A DNA stretch of 64,000 bases from Streptomyces sp. Act143 (GCF_003143935.1 NZ_QFRX01000009.1:1-64000); one strand, 5' to 3'; positions 24,541 through 33,363 are shown, counted from the stretch's first letter. Made by a program: numbers and translations. The notes: generated by a model not told the origin, from the letters alone.

Positions 24541-25980
24541 TCAGTCCTCCTGTGCGCCCTTCTGTCCGCGGGCGTTGTGCTCGCGCACCAGGTCCCGGTA
24601 CCACAGCGCGCTGTCCTTGAGCGTGCGGCGCTGCGTCTCGTAGTCGACGTGGACGATGCCGAAGCGCTTGGAGTAGCCGTAGCCCCACTCGAAGTTGTCC
24701 ATCAGCGACCACACGAAGTACCCGCGCAGATCGACGCCGGCGGCGAGGGCCCGCTGCGCGGCGGCCAGGTGACGGCGGATGTAGTCGACGCGTTCGGGAT
24801 CGTGCACGGCGTGGCTGCCGTCGGCCCGTACGGTCACGTGGTCCTCGAAGGCCGCGCCGTTCTCGGTGATGACCAGCGGCTGGCCGGGGAAGCGCGCGTG
24901 CAGGTCGAGGAGGAGTTCCTCCAGGCCGTCGGGGTCGATGTTCCAGCCCATGGCGGTGTGCGGGCCGTCCGTCGCGTGGAACTCGACCTGCGGCGAGCCG
25001 GGCCAGGGTGAGCCGCCCACGTCCTTGTGCCCGTCGTTGTTCTGACGGGGCGCCCGACCGTCCCAGAGGCCGACCGTGGTGGTGGCGTAGTAGTTGACGC
25101 CGAGCAGGTCGAGGGGCTGGTGGATCCGGGCCAGGTCGCCGTCCTCGACGAAGGACCAGTCCGTGATGCCGGCGGTGTCCTCCATGAGGTCCTGCGGGTA
25201 GTGGCCGCGCAGCAGGGGCTCGGTGAAGGCCCGGTTGGCGAGGGCGTCGATGCGGCGTACGGCCTCCTCGGCGCCCTCGCCCCTGCCGCGCAGGACATGG
25301 AAGTTGAGGGTGATCGAGTACTGCGGGTCGTTGGTGGTGACCGCCCTGAGCTGCTCGACCGCCAGGCCGTGGGCGAGGTTGAGGTGGTGCACGGCGGTCA
25401 GCGCGGCGGCGCCGTCGGTGCGGCCGGGGGCGTGCGCGCCGGAGCCGTAGCCGAGGTAGGCGGAGCACCAGGGTTCGTTGAGGGTCGTCCAGACCGCGAC
25501 CCGGTCACCGAGGGCCTCCCCGACGATGCGGGCGTAGTCGGCGAAGGCGAACGCGGTCGCGCGGTTGGTCCAGCCGCCCTCGTCCTCCAGGGCCTGGGGC
25601 AGGTCCCAGTGGTAGAGGGTCGCGACCGGGGTGATGTCCCGGGCCAGCAGGCCGTCGACGAGGCGGCTGTAGAAGTCCAGGCCCTTGGGGTTGGCCGGGC
25701 CGCGGCCCGTGGGCTGTATGCGCGGCCAGGCCAGGGAGAACCGGTAGGCCCGCAGGCCCAGGGACGCCATGAGGTCGAGGTCCGCCTCGAGGCGGTGGTA
25801 GTGGTCGGCGGCGACGTCCCCGGTGTCGCCGTTCCAGGTCTTGCCCGGGGTGTGGGAGAAGGTGTCCCAGATCGAGGGACCGCGCCCGTCCTCGTCGGCG
25901 GCGCCCTCGATCTGGTAGGCGGCGGTCGCGGAGCCGAGGAGGAAGTGCGCGGGGAAGGACAGGGGTCGGGCTGTCGGCAT
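24541..25980 (-). CDS. GH1 beta-glucosidase
   Basis: A 479-residue glycoside hydrolase family 1 enzyme, cytoplasmic (no signal peptide). FLLGSATAAYQIEGA is the N-terminal GH1 signature. The acid/base Glu is in TLNEPWC (near 170) and the nucleophile Glu in ITENGAA (near 373). DLRGYFVWSLMDNFEWGYGY is the conserved end. It should cleave terminal beta-linked glucose or related sugars from short oligosaccharides. ATG 25980 has only a weak GAGAGA upstream. It is divergent from a GH43 gene around the palindrome at 26023-26036, and a LacI gene follows that partner. Confidence 0.96.
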   Translation of the reverse strand: MPTARPLSFPAHFLLGSATAAYQIEGAADEDGRGPSIWDTFSHTPGKTWNGDTGDVAADHYHRLEADLDLMASLGLRAYRFSLAWPRIQPTGRGPANPKGLDFYSRLVDGLLARDITPVATLYHWDLPQALEDEGGWTNRATAFAFADYARIVGEALGDRVAVWTTLNEPWCSAYLGYGSGAHAPGRTDGAAALTAVHHLNLAHGLAVEQLRAVTTNDPQYSITLNFHVLRGRGEGAEEAVRRIDALANRAFTEPLLRGHYPQDLMEDTAGITDWSFVEDGDLARIHQPLDLLGVNYYATTTVGLWDGRAPRQNNDGHKDVGGSPWPGSPQVEFHATDGPHTAMGWNIDPDGLEELLLDLHARFPGQPLVITENGAAFEDHVTVRADGSHAVHDPERVDYIRRHLAAAQRALAAGVDLRGYFVWSLMDNFEWGYGYSKRFGIVHVDYETQRRTLKDSALWYRDLVREHNARGQKGAQED

Positions 25981-26022
25981 GCGGGTTTCTCTCTGCTGGG
26001 TGTCGGCCGGGAACCTAGGCGA

Positions 26023-26036
26023 TGTTAACGTTAACA
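26023..26036. promoter_or_regulatory. Palindromic LacI-type operator
   Basis: TGTTAACGTTAACA is a perfect 14-bp palindrome with a central CG, the classical form of a LacI/GalR-family operator. It is strikingly AT-rich for its surroundings. It lies 43 bp before the GH1 start and 76 bp before the GH43 start, so it can control both; the LacI gene at 27723-28739 is the likely source of the repressor. Confidence 0.8.
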
Positions 26037-26111
26037 AGCCGTGGAAGTCTTCCCCCCGGCAACGCCCGATCCCGCCCCGGCCCCACCCCCTTCCGCTGCG
26101 GAGTGCGCCCC

Positions 26112-27647
26112 GTGCCGACCTTCTCCAACCCCGTCCTCGCCGGCAGTCACCCCGACCCCTCGATCTGCCGGGTCGGCGAGGACCACTACCTGGTCACGTC
26201 GTCCTTCGCGTACTACCCCGGCCTCCCGGTGTTCCACAGCCGCGACCTGGTGGACTGGCGTCCCCTCGGGCATGTCGTGGACCGCCCCTCGCAGGTGCCG
26301 CTGACCGGCCTCGACGTCTCGGACGGCCTCTGGGCCGCGACGATCCGCCATCACGAGGGCACTTTCTACGTGGTCGTGGCGGCGGCACGGGCCCGTCAGG
26401 GCAGCGCCACATACCTCTTCACGGCCACCGACCCCGCCGGCCCCTGGTCGGAACCGGTCGTGCTGGAGGCGGAGGGCATCGATCCGTCCCTGTTCTTCGA
26501 CGACGACGGCCGCTGCTGGTTCACCGCGTGCCGCGACGCCGCCGAACCGGCGGTGACGGGCCCCGGCGAGCTGTGGATGCGCGAACTCGACCTGGAAACC
26601 CTGGCGTTGACGGGCCCGGCCCATGCGCTGTGGTACGGCGCGATGCGCGGCGCCTGGGTGGAGGCGCCGCACCTGTACAAGCGGGACGGCGTCTACTGGC
26701 TGATCGCCGCGGAAGGCGGCACCGAACACCACCACGCCGTGTCGGCGGCCCGCGCCGACACCGTCACCGGGCCCTACGCCACCGACCCCAGGAGCCCGCT
26801 CCTCACCCACCGCCACCGCGGCGCGGCGGAGCCGGTCCACAACGTCGGCCATGTCGACCTCGTGGAGACGGCCGCCGGGGAGACCTGGGCCGTGGCGCTG
26901 GCGGTGCGGCCGATCGAGGGCACGCACACCCTCGGCCGCGAGGTGTTCCTCGTACCGGTCGAATGGACGCCCAGGGGGCCCGTGTTCGCGCCCGAGGCCG
27001 GGCGGGTGCGGCTGTCGGAGCGGCTGCCCGCGGGCGCCACCGCGGCTCCGCGCCGGGACACGCCGGTCCGGTACGCGTTCGACGGCCCGGCGCTGGGCCC
27101 CGAGTGGCTCAGCCTGCGCGGGCCGGTCGACGACCGCGTCTCCTGCGGGGCCGGGCCGGGCGGCCTGACCGTCCGCCTCTCCCCCGAGCCCCTCACGTCG
27201 ACCGGCACACCCGCGTTCGTCGCCCGCCGCCAGCAGCATGTGCGCCTGCGCGCCCGCGCCCGGGTCCGCTTCGCGGACGCCACGCCGGCGCGGCAAGCAG
27301 GGCTGGCCGTCTTCCAGAACACCGGCCGGCACGCCACGCTCGGTCTCACGGCCGACGCCTCCGGAACCCCGCAGGTCGTCCTCACCGGCGTCGAGGCGGG
27401 CGTCGCCACCCGCCTCGGCGCGGTCACGGTGGCGGACAGCGAGGTCGTCCTGACGGTCGACAGCGACGAGGCCGGCTACACCTTCCGCGTCGACGACGGC
27501 ACCCGGTCGACGCCCCTCGGCAGCATCGAACGGGCTTTCTTCAGCACGGAACGAGCGGGCGGGTTCGTCGGCGTCCACCTCGGCCTGTACGGGGTCGGGG
27601 ACTCGGGGGAGGCACAGGTGCGCTGGTTCGAGTACACGCCCGCCTGA
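26112..27647 (+). CDS. GH43 beta-xylosidase / alpha-L-arabinofuranosidase
   Basis: A 511-residue glycoside hydrolase family 43 enzyme. The five-bladed propeller starts TFSNPVLAGSHPDPSICRVG with catalytic base Asp15. The pKa-modulating Asp124 is in EGIDPSLFF and the acid Glu184 in WVEAPHLY. From about residue 320 a second beta-sandwich domain (GH43 C-terminal, ending with FVGVHLGLYGVGDSGEAQVRWFEY) follows, as in beta-xylosidases. There is no signal peptide, so it acts on imported oligosaccharides. GTG 26112 has CGGAG eight bases upstream. It shares the palindromic operator with the GH1 gene. Confidence 0.94.
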   Translation: MPTFSNPVLAGSHPDPSICRVGEDHYLVTSSFAYYPGLPVFHSRDLVDWRPLGHVVDRPSQVPLTGLDVSDGLWAATIRHHEGTFYVVVAAARARQGSATYLFTATDPAGPWSEPVVLEAEGIDPSLFFDDDGRCWFTACRDAAEPAVTGPGELWMRELDLETLALTGPAHALWYGAMRGAWVEAPHLYKRDGVYWLIAAEGGTEHHHAVSAARADTVTGPYATDPRSPLLTHRHRGAAEPVHNVGHVDLVETAAGETWAVALAVRPIEGTHTLGREVFLVPVEWTPRGPVFAPEAGRVRLSERLPAGATAAPRRDTPVRYAFDGPALGPEWLSLRGPVDDRVSCGAGPGGLTVRLSPEPLTSTGTPAFVARRQQHVRLRARARVRFADATPARQAGLAVFQNTGRHATLGLTADASGTPQVVLTGVEAGVATRLGAVTVADSEVVLTVDSDEAGYTFRVDDGTRSTPLGSIERAFFSTERAGGFVGVHLGLYGVGDSGEAQVRWFEYTPA

Positions 27648-27722
27648 CGGCCCGGCGGGCGCGGATCGACGCGTCGGCGCACCTCGGCCCACGTGCTTCC
27701 GGGCGTGCTCCAGCAGGCCCCT

Positions 27723-28739
27723 TCAGGAGCCCGTGCGAGGAGCGGCGGTGCTGTGGCGCACGACGAGGTGCGGGGCGATCTTCTGGCTCTCGGCGGGCTT
27801 GCCGCCCAGCATCCCCACGAGCAGCTCGATGGCACTGCTGCCGAGGTGCGCGAAGTCCTGCCGGACCGTGGTGAGGGCGGGGATCAGGTATCCGGCGCCC
27901 TTCATGTCGTCGAAGCCGACGACCGACACGTCCTGCGGCACCTTCAGGCCCCGCTCGGCGAACGCCGCCAGCGCCCCCATCGCCATCTGGTCGTTCCCGG
28001 CGAAGACCGCGGTGGGCGGGCCCGCGGCGGCCGCGCAGAGTTCGTGGACGAGACGGAACCCGCTCTCCGCGCTGAAGTCGCCTTCCAGCAGGGCCCCTTC
28101 CGCCCCCGCGTCGGCGAGTTCGGCCCGCCAGCCCTCGACGCGGGCCCGGGCGTCGAAGGTGCGCAGCGCACCCGTGAGGTGGGCGATGTCGCGGTGGCCG
28201 AGGTCGAGGAGGTGGCGGACCGCGAGCCGGGCGCCGAGTTCCTGGTCGACCGCGACGGAACTCAGATCGGGTTGCGGGACGCCGCCGGACATCACCACCG
28301 CGACCGGCACCCCGGCCGAGAGGCGGGTCAGGGTCTCCAGGGCGACCGGCCGGTCGGCGACCACCGCGATCGCCTCCACCGACTGGTCGGTGAGCCGCCG
28401 CAAGGTCTCCGTGAGGTCGTCGGTGGTGCTCTCGCCCTGCCGACTGGCCAGGCTCACCCAGTAGCCGGCCTGTCTGGCGGCCGTCTCCACGCCCAGCAGG
28501 ATGCGCGGCAGCTCGAACAGGTCCGACCCGACGATCACCACACCGATCGTCGAGGAGCGGCGGCTCTTGAGAGCTCGGGCGACGCTGTTGCGGCGGTAGC
28601 CCAGCTTCTGGATCGCCGCCTCGACCCGGGTCCGGGTCTCCGGACGGACCGACGGATGGCCGTTGATGACGCGGGAGACGGTGATGTGCGAGACACCGGC
28701 CTCCCGGGCCACGTCCATCATGCCTGGCGGCCGGTCCAT
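27723..28739 (-). CDS. LacI family transcriptional regulator
   Basis: A 338-residue LacI/GalR repressor. The HTH is MMDVAREAGVSHITVSRVIN with hinge helix GYRRNSVARALKSRRSSTIG in the first 65 residues. A periplasmic-binding-like sugar domain follows (IGVVIVGSDLFELPRILLGV; VFAGNDQMAMGALAAF; VSVVGFDDM). ATG 28739 has AGAGGA upstream. It is convergent with the GH43 gene. Together with the palindrome at 26023-26036 it forms a local sugar-responsive switch, probably induced by a xylo- or cello-oligosaccharide. Confidence 0.95.
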   Translation of the reverse strand: MDRPPGMMDVAREAGVSHITVSRVINGHPSVRPETRTRVEAAIQKLGYRRNSVARALKSRRSSTIGVVIVGSDLFELPRILLGVETAARQAGYWVSLASRQGESTTDDLTETLRRLTDQSVEAIAVVADRPVALETLTRLSAGVPVAVVMSGGVPQPDLSSVAVDQELGARLAVRHLLDLGHRDIAHLTGALRTFDARARVEGWRAELADAGAEGALLEGDFSAESGFRLVHELCAAAAGPPTAVFAGNDQMAMGALAAFAERGLKVPQDVSVVGFDDMKGAGYLIPALTTVRQDFAHLGSSAIELLVGMLGGKPAESQKIAPHLVVRHSTAAPRTGS

Positions 28740-28868
28740 GTCAGTCGTCCTCTGCCTCGACCTCGGCGGGCGGCGGCCTCGCGCCCACCGCCGATACTGT
28801 CACAGGCGGCGGAACGGTCTCTTCGACCCCCGGTACCGCCCGCGGCCGGGATCGGCACGGACGGTGTC

Positions 28869-29085
28869 TCAGGAGGCCCCGAACGCGCCGATGTCCGGAG
28901 CCTGCGCTCGGTACGGCAGGCGGAAGGTCGCGACCTTGTCGATCAGGCTGCTGTGCGCCGCGAGGCGCAGGTGCGGCAGCTCAGGCAGGCGTGCCCTCAG
29001 CCCGGCGGGCGGCGCCCCAGCCGGACGTCGGCACGCTGTGGAACTGCGCGTCGGACAAGGTGATGCCCGGGTTCCAGGAGTTGAC
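28869..29085 (-). pseudogene. Remnant of a right-handed beta-helix polysaccharide lyase (C-terminus)
   Basis: Two adjacent minus-strand frames carry matching pieces of the C-terminus of a pectate-lyase-type beta-helix protein. One gives VNSWNPGITLSDAQFHSVPTSGW; after a single-base shift near 28985 the other gives LPHLRLAAHSSLIDK and then LPYRAQAPDIGAFG before a stop at 28869. NSWN.GI..SDA and APDLGAFE are hallmarks of this family. No intact upstream part exists in the window. It sits next to the GH1/GH43/LacI genes, consistent with a decayed plant-polysaccharide locus. Confidence 0.6.
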
Positions 29086-29086
29086 C

Positions 29087-29239
29087 GATGCGGACCTCCA
29101 GGCCGGCGTCCTTGGCGCGCTCGGCCGGTTGCGCGGTCTCGTCGATGCCGCATTGGCCGTTGGCCAGGTCGCCCGCCGGGTTGCCCCGGGCCGGCAGGCA
29201 GACCGCGGTGATGCTGTAGCGCTTGAGGACGGTGAAGAG
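29087..29239 (-). pseudogene. Possible remnant of a GH53 endo-galactanase
   Basis: The minus strand reads LFTVLKRYSITAVCLPARGNP, then AGDLANGQCGIDETAQPAERAKDAGLEVRI, before the frame loses sense at the junction with the lyase remnant. This resembles the early part of GH53 arabinogalactanases (ILK..GINAVRLR.W.NP.....TV.MAKR.KAAGL.V.IDFH). The catalytic residues lie outside the fragment. The assignment is by eye and tentative. The remaining bases up to 29455 show no recognisable gene. Confidence 0.35.
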
Positions 29240-29455
29240 GCAGGGCGCTCGCCGAGCCCGGCACGCGGTCGCGCTCGGCGGGCGGCGGGCCTGGCCGAGG
29301 CCTGGGTGGACGAGTCCCCGCACGCCGAGCGGCCGGTGACCACTCGGCGCAAGCTCGCCACGCGGGCCACGGAGCCGGGCGGGACGCGACGGCCCGGCGG
29401 CAGCCGCACGGTGCGGACCTGGGCCACGTCCCCTGACGCGGTGCCCGCCGCCGCC

Positions 29456-30481
29456 TCAGAGGCCGTCCGCGAGGCGTCGCCGGTCCTCGTCGTCCCACGT
29501 CCGGGTGTCGCGGGGGTGGGTGTACGGCTCGGCGTCCGGCGGGAGTCCGCCGGCGACGGCCCGCTGCCGTGCCGTCTCCGCGTCGAACTCCAGGCCCAGC
29601 AGCACCGCCAGATTGCTGATCCACAGCCAGATCAGGAACACGATGACGCCGGCCATGGTGCCGTACGTCTTGTTGTACGAGGCGAAGCCGGCGACGTACA
29701 GCGCGAAACCGGCGGACGCCGCCAGCCAGATGAGCAGGGCCAGGACGCTCCCCGGAGTGATCCACCGGAATCCCTTGATGCGGGCGTTGGGCGTCGCCCA
29801 GTAGAGGATCGCGATCATGATCGTGACCAGGAGGACGAGGACGGGCCATTTGGCGATCGCCCACACCGTCAGCGCCGTGTCCCCCAGCCCCAGGGCGGTC
29901 CCGGCCTGGCGGGCCAGGCCGCCGGTGAAGACCACCATCAGCGCGCTGGCCACGGCCAGCACCATCAGCACGACGGTCACCCCGACCCGCAACGGCAGCA
30001 CCTTCCACACCGGGCGGCCCTCCGGCATGTCGTAGACGGCGTTGGCGGCGCGGATGAAGGCGGCCACATAGCCCGACGCCGACCACACCGCCAGCACCAG
30101 GCCCACGACCGCCATGACCGAGCCGGTCCCGGCCTTGTCCTGCAACTGCTGCACGGCCTGCGTGATGATGTCGCGGGCCGAGCCCGGAGTGAGCTGCCTG
30201 AGGTTGTCCAGCACGCTGTCCGTGGCCGCCTTGCCCGCCACGCCCAGCAGCGAGACGAGCACCAGCAGGGCCGGGAACAGCGACAGCACGCCGTAGTACG
30301 TCAAAGCCGCCGCGCGGTCGGCGAGTTCGTCGTCCCTGAACTCGCGCAGGCTGCCCTTGAAGACCGCCGCCCACGCCCTCGCGGGCAACTTGGCCGGGGT
30401 GTCCGGCGCCCGCCGCTCCACCTCGGGAGGCGGCCCGAACCGCTCCTCGTCGTCGTGCGCGCGTTCTTGACGCCTGGTCAT
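29456..30481 (-). CDS. YihY/BrkB family membrane protein
   Basis: A 341-residue inner-membrane protein. The conserved entry is ELADRAAALTYYGVLSLFPALLVLVSL near residue 50, followed by about six transmembrane helices, ending with YGTMAGVIVFLIWLWISNLAVLLGLEFDAE, the family signature. The C-terminus is hydrophilic and charged. The family (once called ribonuclease BN) has no established function. ATG 30481 begins MTRRQERAHDDEE, a hydrophilic cytoplasmic leader. It is transcribed in the same direction as the HxlR gene but about 65 bp away. Confidence 0.93.
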   Translation of the reverse strand: MTRRQERAHDDEERFGPPPEVERRAPDTPAKLPARAWAAVFKGSLREFRDDELADRAAALTYYGVLSLFPALLVLVSLLGVAGKAATDSVLDNLRQLTPGSARDIITQAVQQLQDKAGTGSVMAVVGLVLAVWSASGYVAAFIRAANAVYDMPEGRPVWKVLPLRVGVTVVLMVLAVASALMVVFTGGLARQAGTALGLGDTALTVWAIAKWPVLVLLVTIMIAILYWATPNARIKGFRWITPGSVLALLIWLAASAGFALYVAGFASYNKTYGTMAGVIVFLIWLWISNLAVLLGLEFDAETARQRAVAGGLPPDAEPYTHPRDTRTWDDEDRRRLADGL

Positions 30482-30545
30482 GACCGCCGGGTATCCACAA
30501 CGCCAGGCACCACACCGTGCCGGACGGGCTCCCGTCGTGGTCACC

Positions 30546-31043
30546 TCAGGTACGCGGTCGCGCTCCCGGCCCCGGCTCGACCGTCACGTCCCCGGGCGTC
30601 AGCGCGCCGTGCTCCCCGGTACAGGCGACGACGGCACGGACGGGGCTTCCGCAGTCGGTGTGCCGCATGTCCAGAACGGGCCCGGCGGGGTCCCCGGCGT
30701 GGGCCTCGCCCCACTGCCGGAGGGCGACGAGCACCGGCCACAGGTCCCAGCCCTTCCGGGTCAGCCGGTACTCGTTGCGGGACCGGCTCCCAGGCTCCCG
30801 GTAGGGGACGGTCCGGAGGATGCCGGCGTCGGTCAGCTTGCGGAGCCGGTCGCTGAGCACCGCCTCCGACAGGCCGATGTGCCGTCGGAAGTCGTCGAAA
30901 CGACGCACACCGTTGGCCGCGTCACGCACGATCAGCAGCGTCCACTTCTCCCCCACCACGTCGAGGGTGCGCTGCACGGAGCAGTTCTCGGTGCTGAATG
31001 CGAGCCAGTCCACCGGGTCATCGTAGCCACCTGACTTCGTCAT
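30546..31043 (-). CDS. HxlR family transcriptional regulator
   Basis: A 165-residue winged-helix regulator. The N-terminus holds the typical Cys in STENCSVQRTLDVVGEKWTL (Cys21), often a redox or electrophile sensor, then LLIVRDAANGVRRFDDFRR and LSEAVLSDRLRKLTDAGIL as the HTH. The last 50 residues (LDMRHTDCGSPVRAVVACT) resemble the metal-site-like tail of DUF24 proteins. The ATG lies within an inverted-repeat cluster shared with the divergent thioesterase promoter, so it probably represses itself and that gene. Confidence 0.92.
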   Translation of the reverse strand: MTKSGGYDDPVDWLAFSTENCSVQRTLDVVGEKWTLLIVRDAANGVRRFDDFRRHIGLSEAVLSDRLRKLTDAGILRTVPYREPGSRSRNEYRLTRKGWDLWPVLVALRQWGEAHAGDPAGPVLDMRHTDCGSPVRAVVACTGEHGALTPGDVTVEPGPGARPRT

Positions 31044-31088
31044 TGACAGTCAGGTGCGCACGCGGCTAGCTTCGCCGTACGAAGTCAG
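31028..31088. promoter_or_regulatory. HxlR/thioesterase promoter and operator cluster
   Basis: The plus-strand promoter has -35 TTGACA (31043-31048), 18 bp, then -10 TAGCTT (31067-31072). CACCTGACT (31028-31036) and AGTCAGGTG (31048-31056) are perfect 9-bp inverted arms overlapping the HxlR start and the -35. CTGACTTCGT (31031-31040) also pairs perfectly with ACGAAGTCAG (31079-31088). The (C)TGACT half-site occurs three times, which fits dimer binding by the HxlR protein. Confidence 0.65.
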
Positions 31089-31106
31089 CCGGGAGGGCAC
31101 AGGCAC

Positions 31107-31607
31107 ATGGGACGCACGCGTACTTACTCATGGGACGACCCGATGGTCACGGCCGGGGCGGTGGGTCGCTCGTCCGGACTGGAGTTCCTGCGTGACGTCC
31201 TGGACGCCAGGCTTCCGGCGCCCCCGATCGCGGCCACCCTCGACTTCACGCTCGACGAGGTGGCCGAGGGCCACGCGGTCTTCTCGCTCACCCCGGGCGA
31301 GGAGCACTACAACCCGATCGGCAGTGTGCACGGCGGCGTCTACGCCACCCTCCTCGACTCGGCGCTGGGCTGTGCCGTACAGACCACGCTCCCCGCGGGC
31401 ATGGGCTACACCTCGCTCGACCTGAGCGTGAAGTTCCTCAAGCGGGTCTCGGTGGACACCGGCCGGGTACGGGCCATCGGCACGGTCGTCCACCGCGGCC
31501 GGCAGACGGCGCTCGCCGAGGCCACGCTGGTCGACGCCGAGGACCGCGTGCTGGCCCACGCGACCAGCTCGTGCATGCTGTTCCCGCTGCCGTCGGCAGC
31601 CGCCTGA
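31107..31607 (+). CDS. PaaI-type hotdog thioesterase
   Basis: A 166-residue hotdog-fold acyl-CoA thioesterase. The active-site segment is EEHYNPIGSVHGGVYATLLD (near residues 68-87; Asn, His-Gly-Gly and later Asp typical of PaaI/4HBT). YTSLDLSVKFLKRVS is the long central strand. It should hydrolyse aromatic or short acyl-CoA esters in the cytoplasm. ATG 31107 follows GGGAGGG about 10 bases upstream. It is driven by the promoter at 31043-31072 and divergent from HxlR, its likely repressor. Confidence 0.93.
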   Translation: MGRTRTYSWDDPMVTAGAVGRSSGLEFLRDVLDARLPAPPIAATLDFTLDEVAEGHAVFSLTPGEEHYNPIGSVHGGVYATLLDSALGCAVQTTLPAGMGYTSLDLSVKFLKRVSVDTGRVRAIGTVVHRGRQTALAEATLVDAEDRVLAHATSSCMLFPLPSAAA

Positions 31608-31705
31608 GCCGACGGCACGCTGCTCTGTTCGAGTGGTGAGTGCGGGCTGCTGGTCGTAGCGTCGGAAGCGGGACATCCGTCGGCCAACGGCAGCGGGGAT
31701 CGGCC

Positions 31706-32173
31706 ATGCAGCTACGGGCACTCACCACGACGGCCGCGCTCTTCGGCGTGGCCGTCCTCGCCACCGCCGCGGGCACACCCTCCTCGGTCCGGACCGCACC
31801 GGCGCCCGTGACGCAGACCGTCCAGCCGCGCACCGGGCTTCCGGTCCTCGTCGACTGCCTGTGGCACCCACGGGTGCGGCCGGCCGACTTCATGCTCGCC
31901 TGCGGTGACGGCAACAGCCGGCTGGCCTCGCTGCGCTGGACCCGATGGGACGCGGGATCGGCCCGGGCCGAGGGGGTGAACTGGGTCAACGACTGCACGC
32001 CGTACTGCGCGGCAGGACACTTTCACGCCTACCGGGTGACCGTGACGCTCGACCGCGCCCGCCCCTGGCAGAAGCGGCCGGAGGTGTCGCACTACGCACG
32101 GATCACCCTCGCGTACCCGGACACCCGGCCGGAGCGGTTCGCCCCGGTCGTGTCCTATCCCCTCTGGGACTGA
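31706..32173 (+). CDS. Hypothetical secreted protein
   Basis: A 155-residue protein with a Sec signal peptide (MQLRALTTTAALFGVAVLAT, cleavage near residue 22-29). The mature part has four cysteines (VDCLWHP, FMLACGDG, VNDCTPYC) likely paired in disulfides, and a beta-rich pattern (LRWTRWD, YRVTVTLDR). I do not recognise a domain beyond a general resemblance to small secreted Streptomyces proteins. ATG 31706 has GGGGA nine bases upstream. Its last 19 bp overlap the end of the convergent MFS gene. Confidence 0.8.
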   Translation: MQLRALTTTAALFGVAVLATAAGTPSSVRTAPAPVTQTVQPRTGLPVLVDCLWHPRVRPADFMLACGDGNSRLASLRWTRWDAGSARAEGVNWVNDCTPYCAAGHFHAYRVTVTLDRARPWQKRPEVSHYARITLAYPDTRPERFAPVVSYPLWD

Positions 32174-33363
32174 GCGGCGGCGACCTGCTCGGGCTGCGCG
32201 CCCGTGATCACCGCCGAGCGGCTGCCCCGGTCCATGAGACCGCCCATGAACGCCAGCCCCAGCCCGGCCACCCCGAGCCCGGCGCCGACCAGGGACGGTG
32301 ACGCCCAGCCCCAGCCCGCCGAGATGGCGAGGCCGCCGAGCCAGGCGCCGCCCGCGTTGGCCAGGTTGAAGGCGGAGTGGTTGGAGGCGGCCGCCATGGT
32401 CGGGGCGTCCTTCGCCTTGGCCATCAGCAGCATCTGCACGGGCGTGGTGATGAGGGCGCCCATCGCGCCGATGAACGTGATCGTCACCAGGGCGGGCACC
32501 GTGCTGTGGACGGTGAACCAGAACACCACCAGCGCCGAGGACAGCAGGGCGAGGCCCGCGTACAGCGTCGGGCGCAGGGCGCGGTCCGTGAGCGGGCCCG
32601 CGACCAGCGTGCCGAGGGTCATGCCGACGCCGTACAGCGCCAGGACCAGCGTGGTCGAGGAGTCGGACAGGCCCGTGAGGTGCGTGAGCATGGGCACGAG
32701 GTAGCTGTAGACGGCGAAGAACCCGCCGAAGCCCACGACGGCCGTGGCCAGGCCGATGACCACCTGCCGGTTGCCCATGGCCCGCAGTTCGTGCCGGACG
32801 CCGGTCTGCTGACCGCGCGGCTGGTGCGGGACGAACAGGGACAGCGCCACCAGGGCGACGACGCCGATGACACCCACCGCGACATAGGCGGACCGCCACC
32901 CCAGCTGCTGGCCGAGGGCCGTCCCGGCCGGGACGCCCACGATGTTGGCGATGGTCAGGCCGAGGAACATCTTCGACACCGCACGCGCGGCCCGGTCGGG
33001 CGCGACGAGCCGGGAGGCCACCACCGCACCCACGCCGAACAGCGCTCCGTGGGGCAGTCCGGCGAGGAAGCGCGCGGCGAAGAGCAGGCCGAAGCCGGGG
33101 GCGAGCGCGGACGCGACGTTGCCGACGACGAACAGCCCGGACAGGAGCAGCAGCAGCTTCTTGTGCGGGATGCGTGCGCCGATGCCCGTCAGCACCGGAG
33201 CGCCGACGACGACACCCAGTGCGTAGGCGGAGACGATGTTGCCCGCCTGCGGGACCGATACGCCGATGCCGTCAGCGATCTGGGGCAGCAGCCCCATCGT
33301 GGCGAATTCCGTCGTACCGATGCCGAAAGCGACAACAGCCAGGGCCAGGAGAGCCAGTGGCAT
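32155..33363 (-). CDS. MFS transporter, AraJ/DHA1-like
   Basis: A 402-residue, 12-helix major facilitator. It opens LALLALAVVAFGIGTTEFATMGLLPQIA, the signature of the arabinose-efflux/CmlA-like DHA1 branch (GTTEF). The loop 2-3 motif is GARIPHKKLLL, and motif C-like glycines appear in helix 5. It probably exports a drug or metabolite by proton antiport. ATG 33363 is chosen; AAAGG is 12 bases upstream, a weak site. The hydrophilic C-terminus ends in QPEQVAAAQSQRG. It is convergent with the small secreted protein gene. Confidence 0.94.
   Translation of the reverse strand: MPLALLALAVVAFGIGTTEFATMGLLPQIADGIGVSVPQAGNIVSAYALGVVVGAPVLTGIGARIPHKKLLLLLSGLFVVGNVASALAPGFGLLFAARFLAGLPHGALFGVGAVVASRLVAPDRAARAVSKMFLGLTIANIVGVPAGTALGQQLGWRSAYVAVGVIGVVALVALSLFVPHQPRGQQTGVRHELRAMGNRQVVIGLATAVVGFGGFFAVYSYLVPMLTHLTGLSDSSTTLVLALYGVGMTLGTLVAGPLTDRALRPTLYAGLALLSSALVVFWFTVHSTVPALVTITFIGAMGALITTPVQMLLMAKAKDAPTMAAASNHSAFNLANAGGAWLGGLAISAGWGWASPSLVGAGLGVAGLGLAFMGGLMDRGSRSAVITGAQPEQVAAAQSQRG

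Noticed and set aside
29281..29455. Additional coding fragment (minus strand AQVRTVRLPPGRRVPPGSVA)
   Set aside because: It reads partly like protein, but no family is recognisable, so I list it only here.
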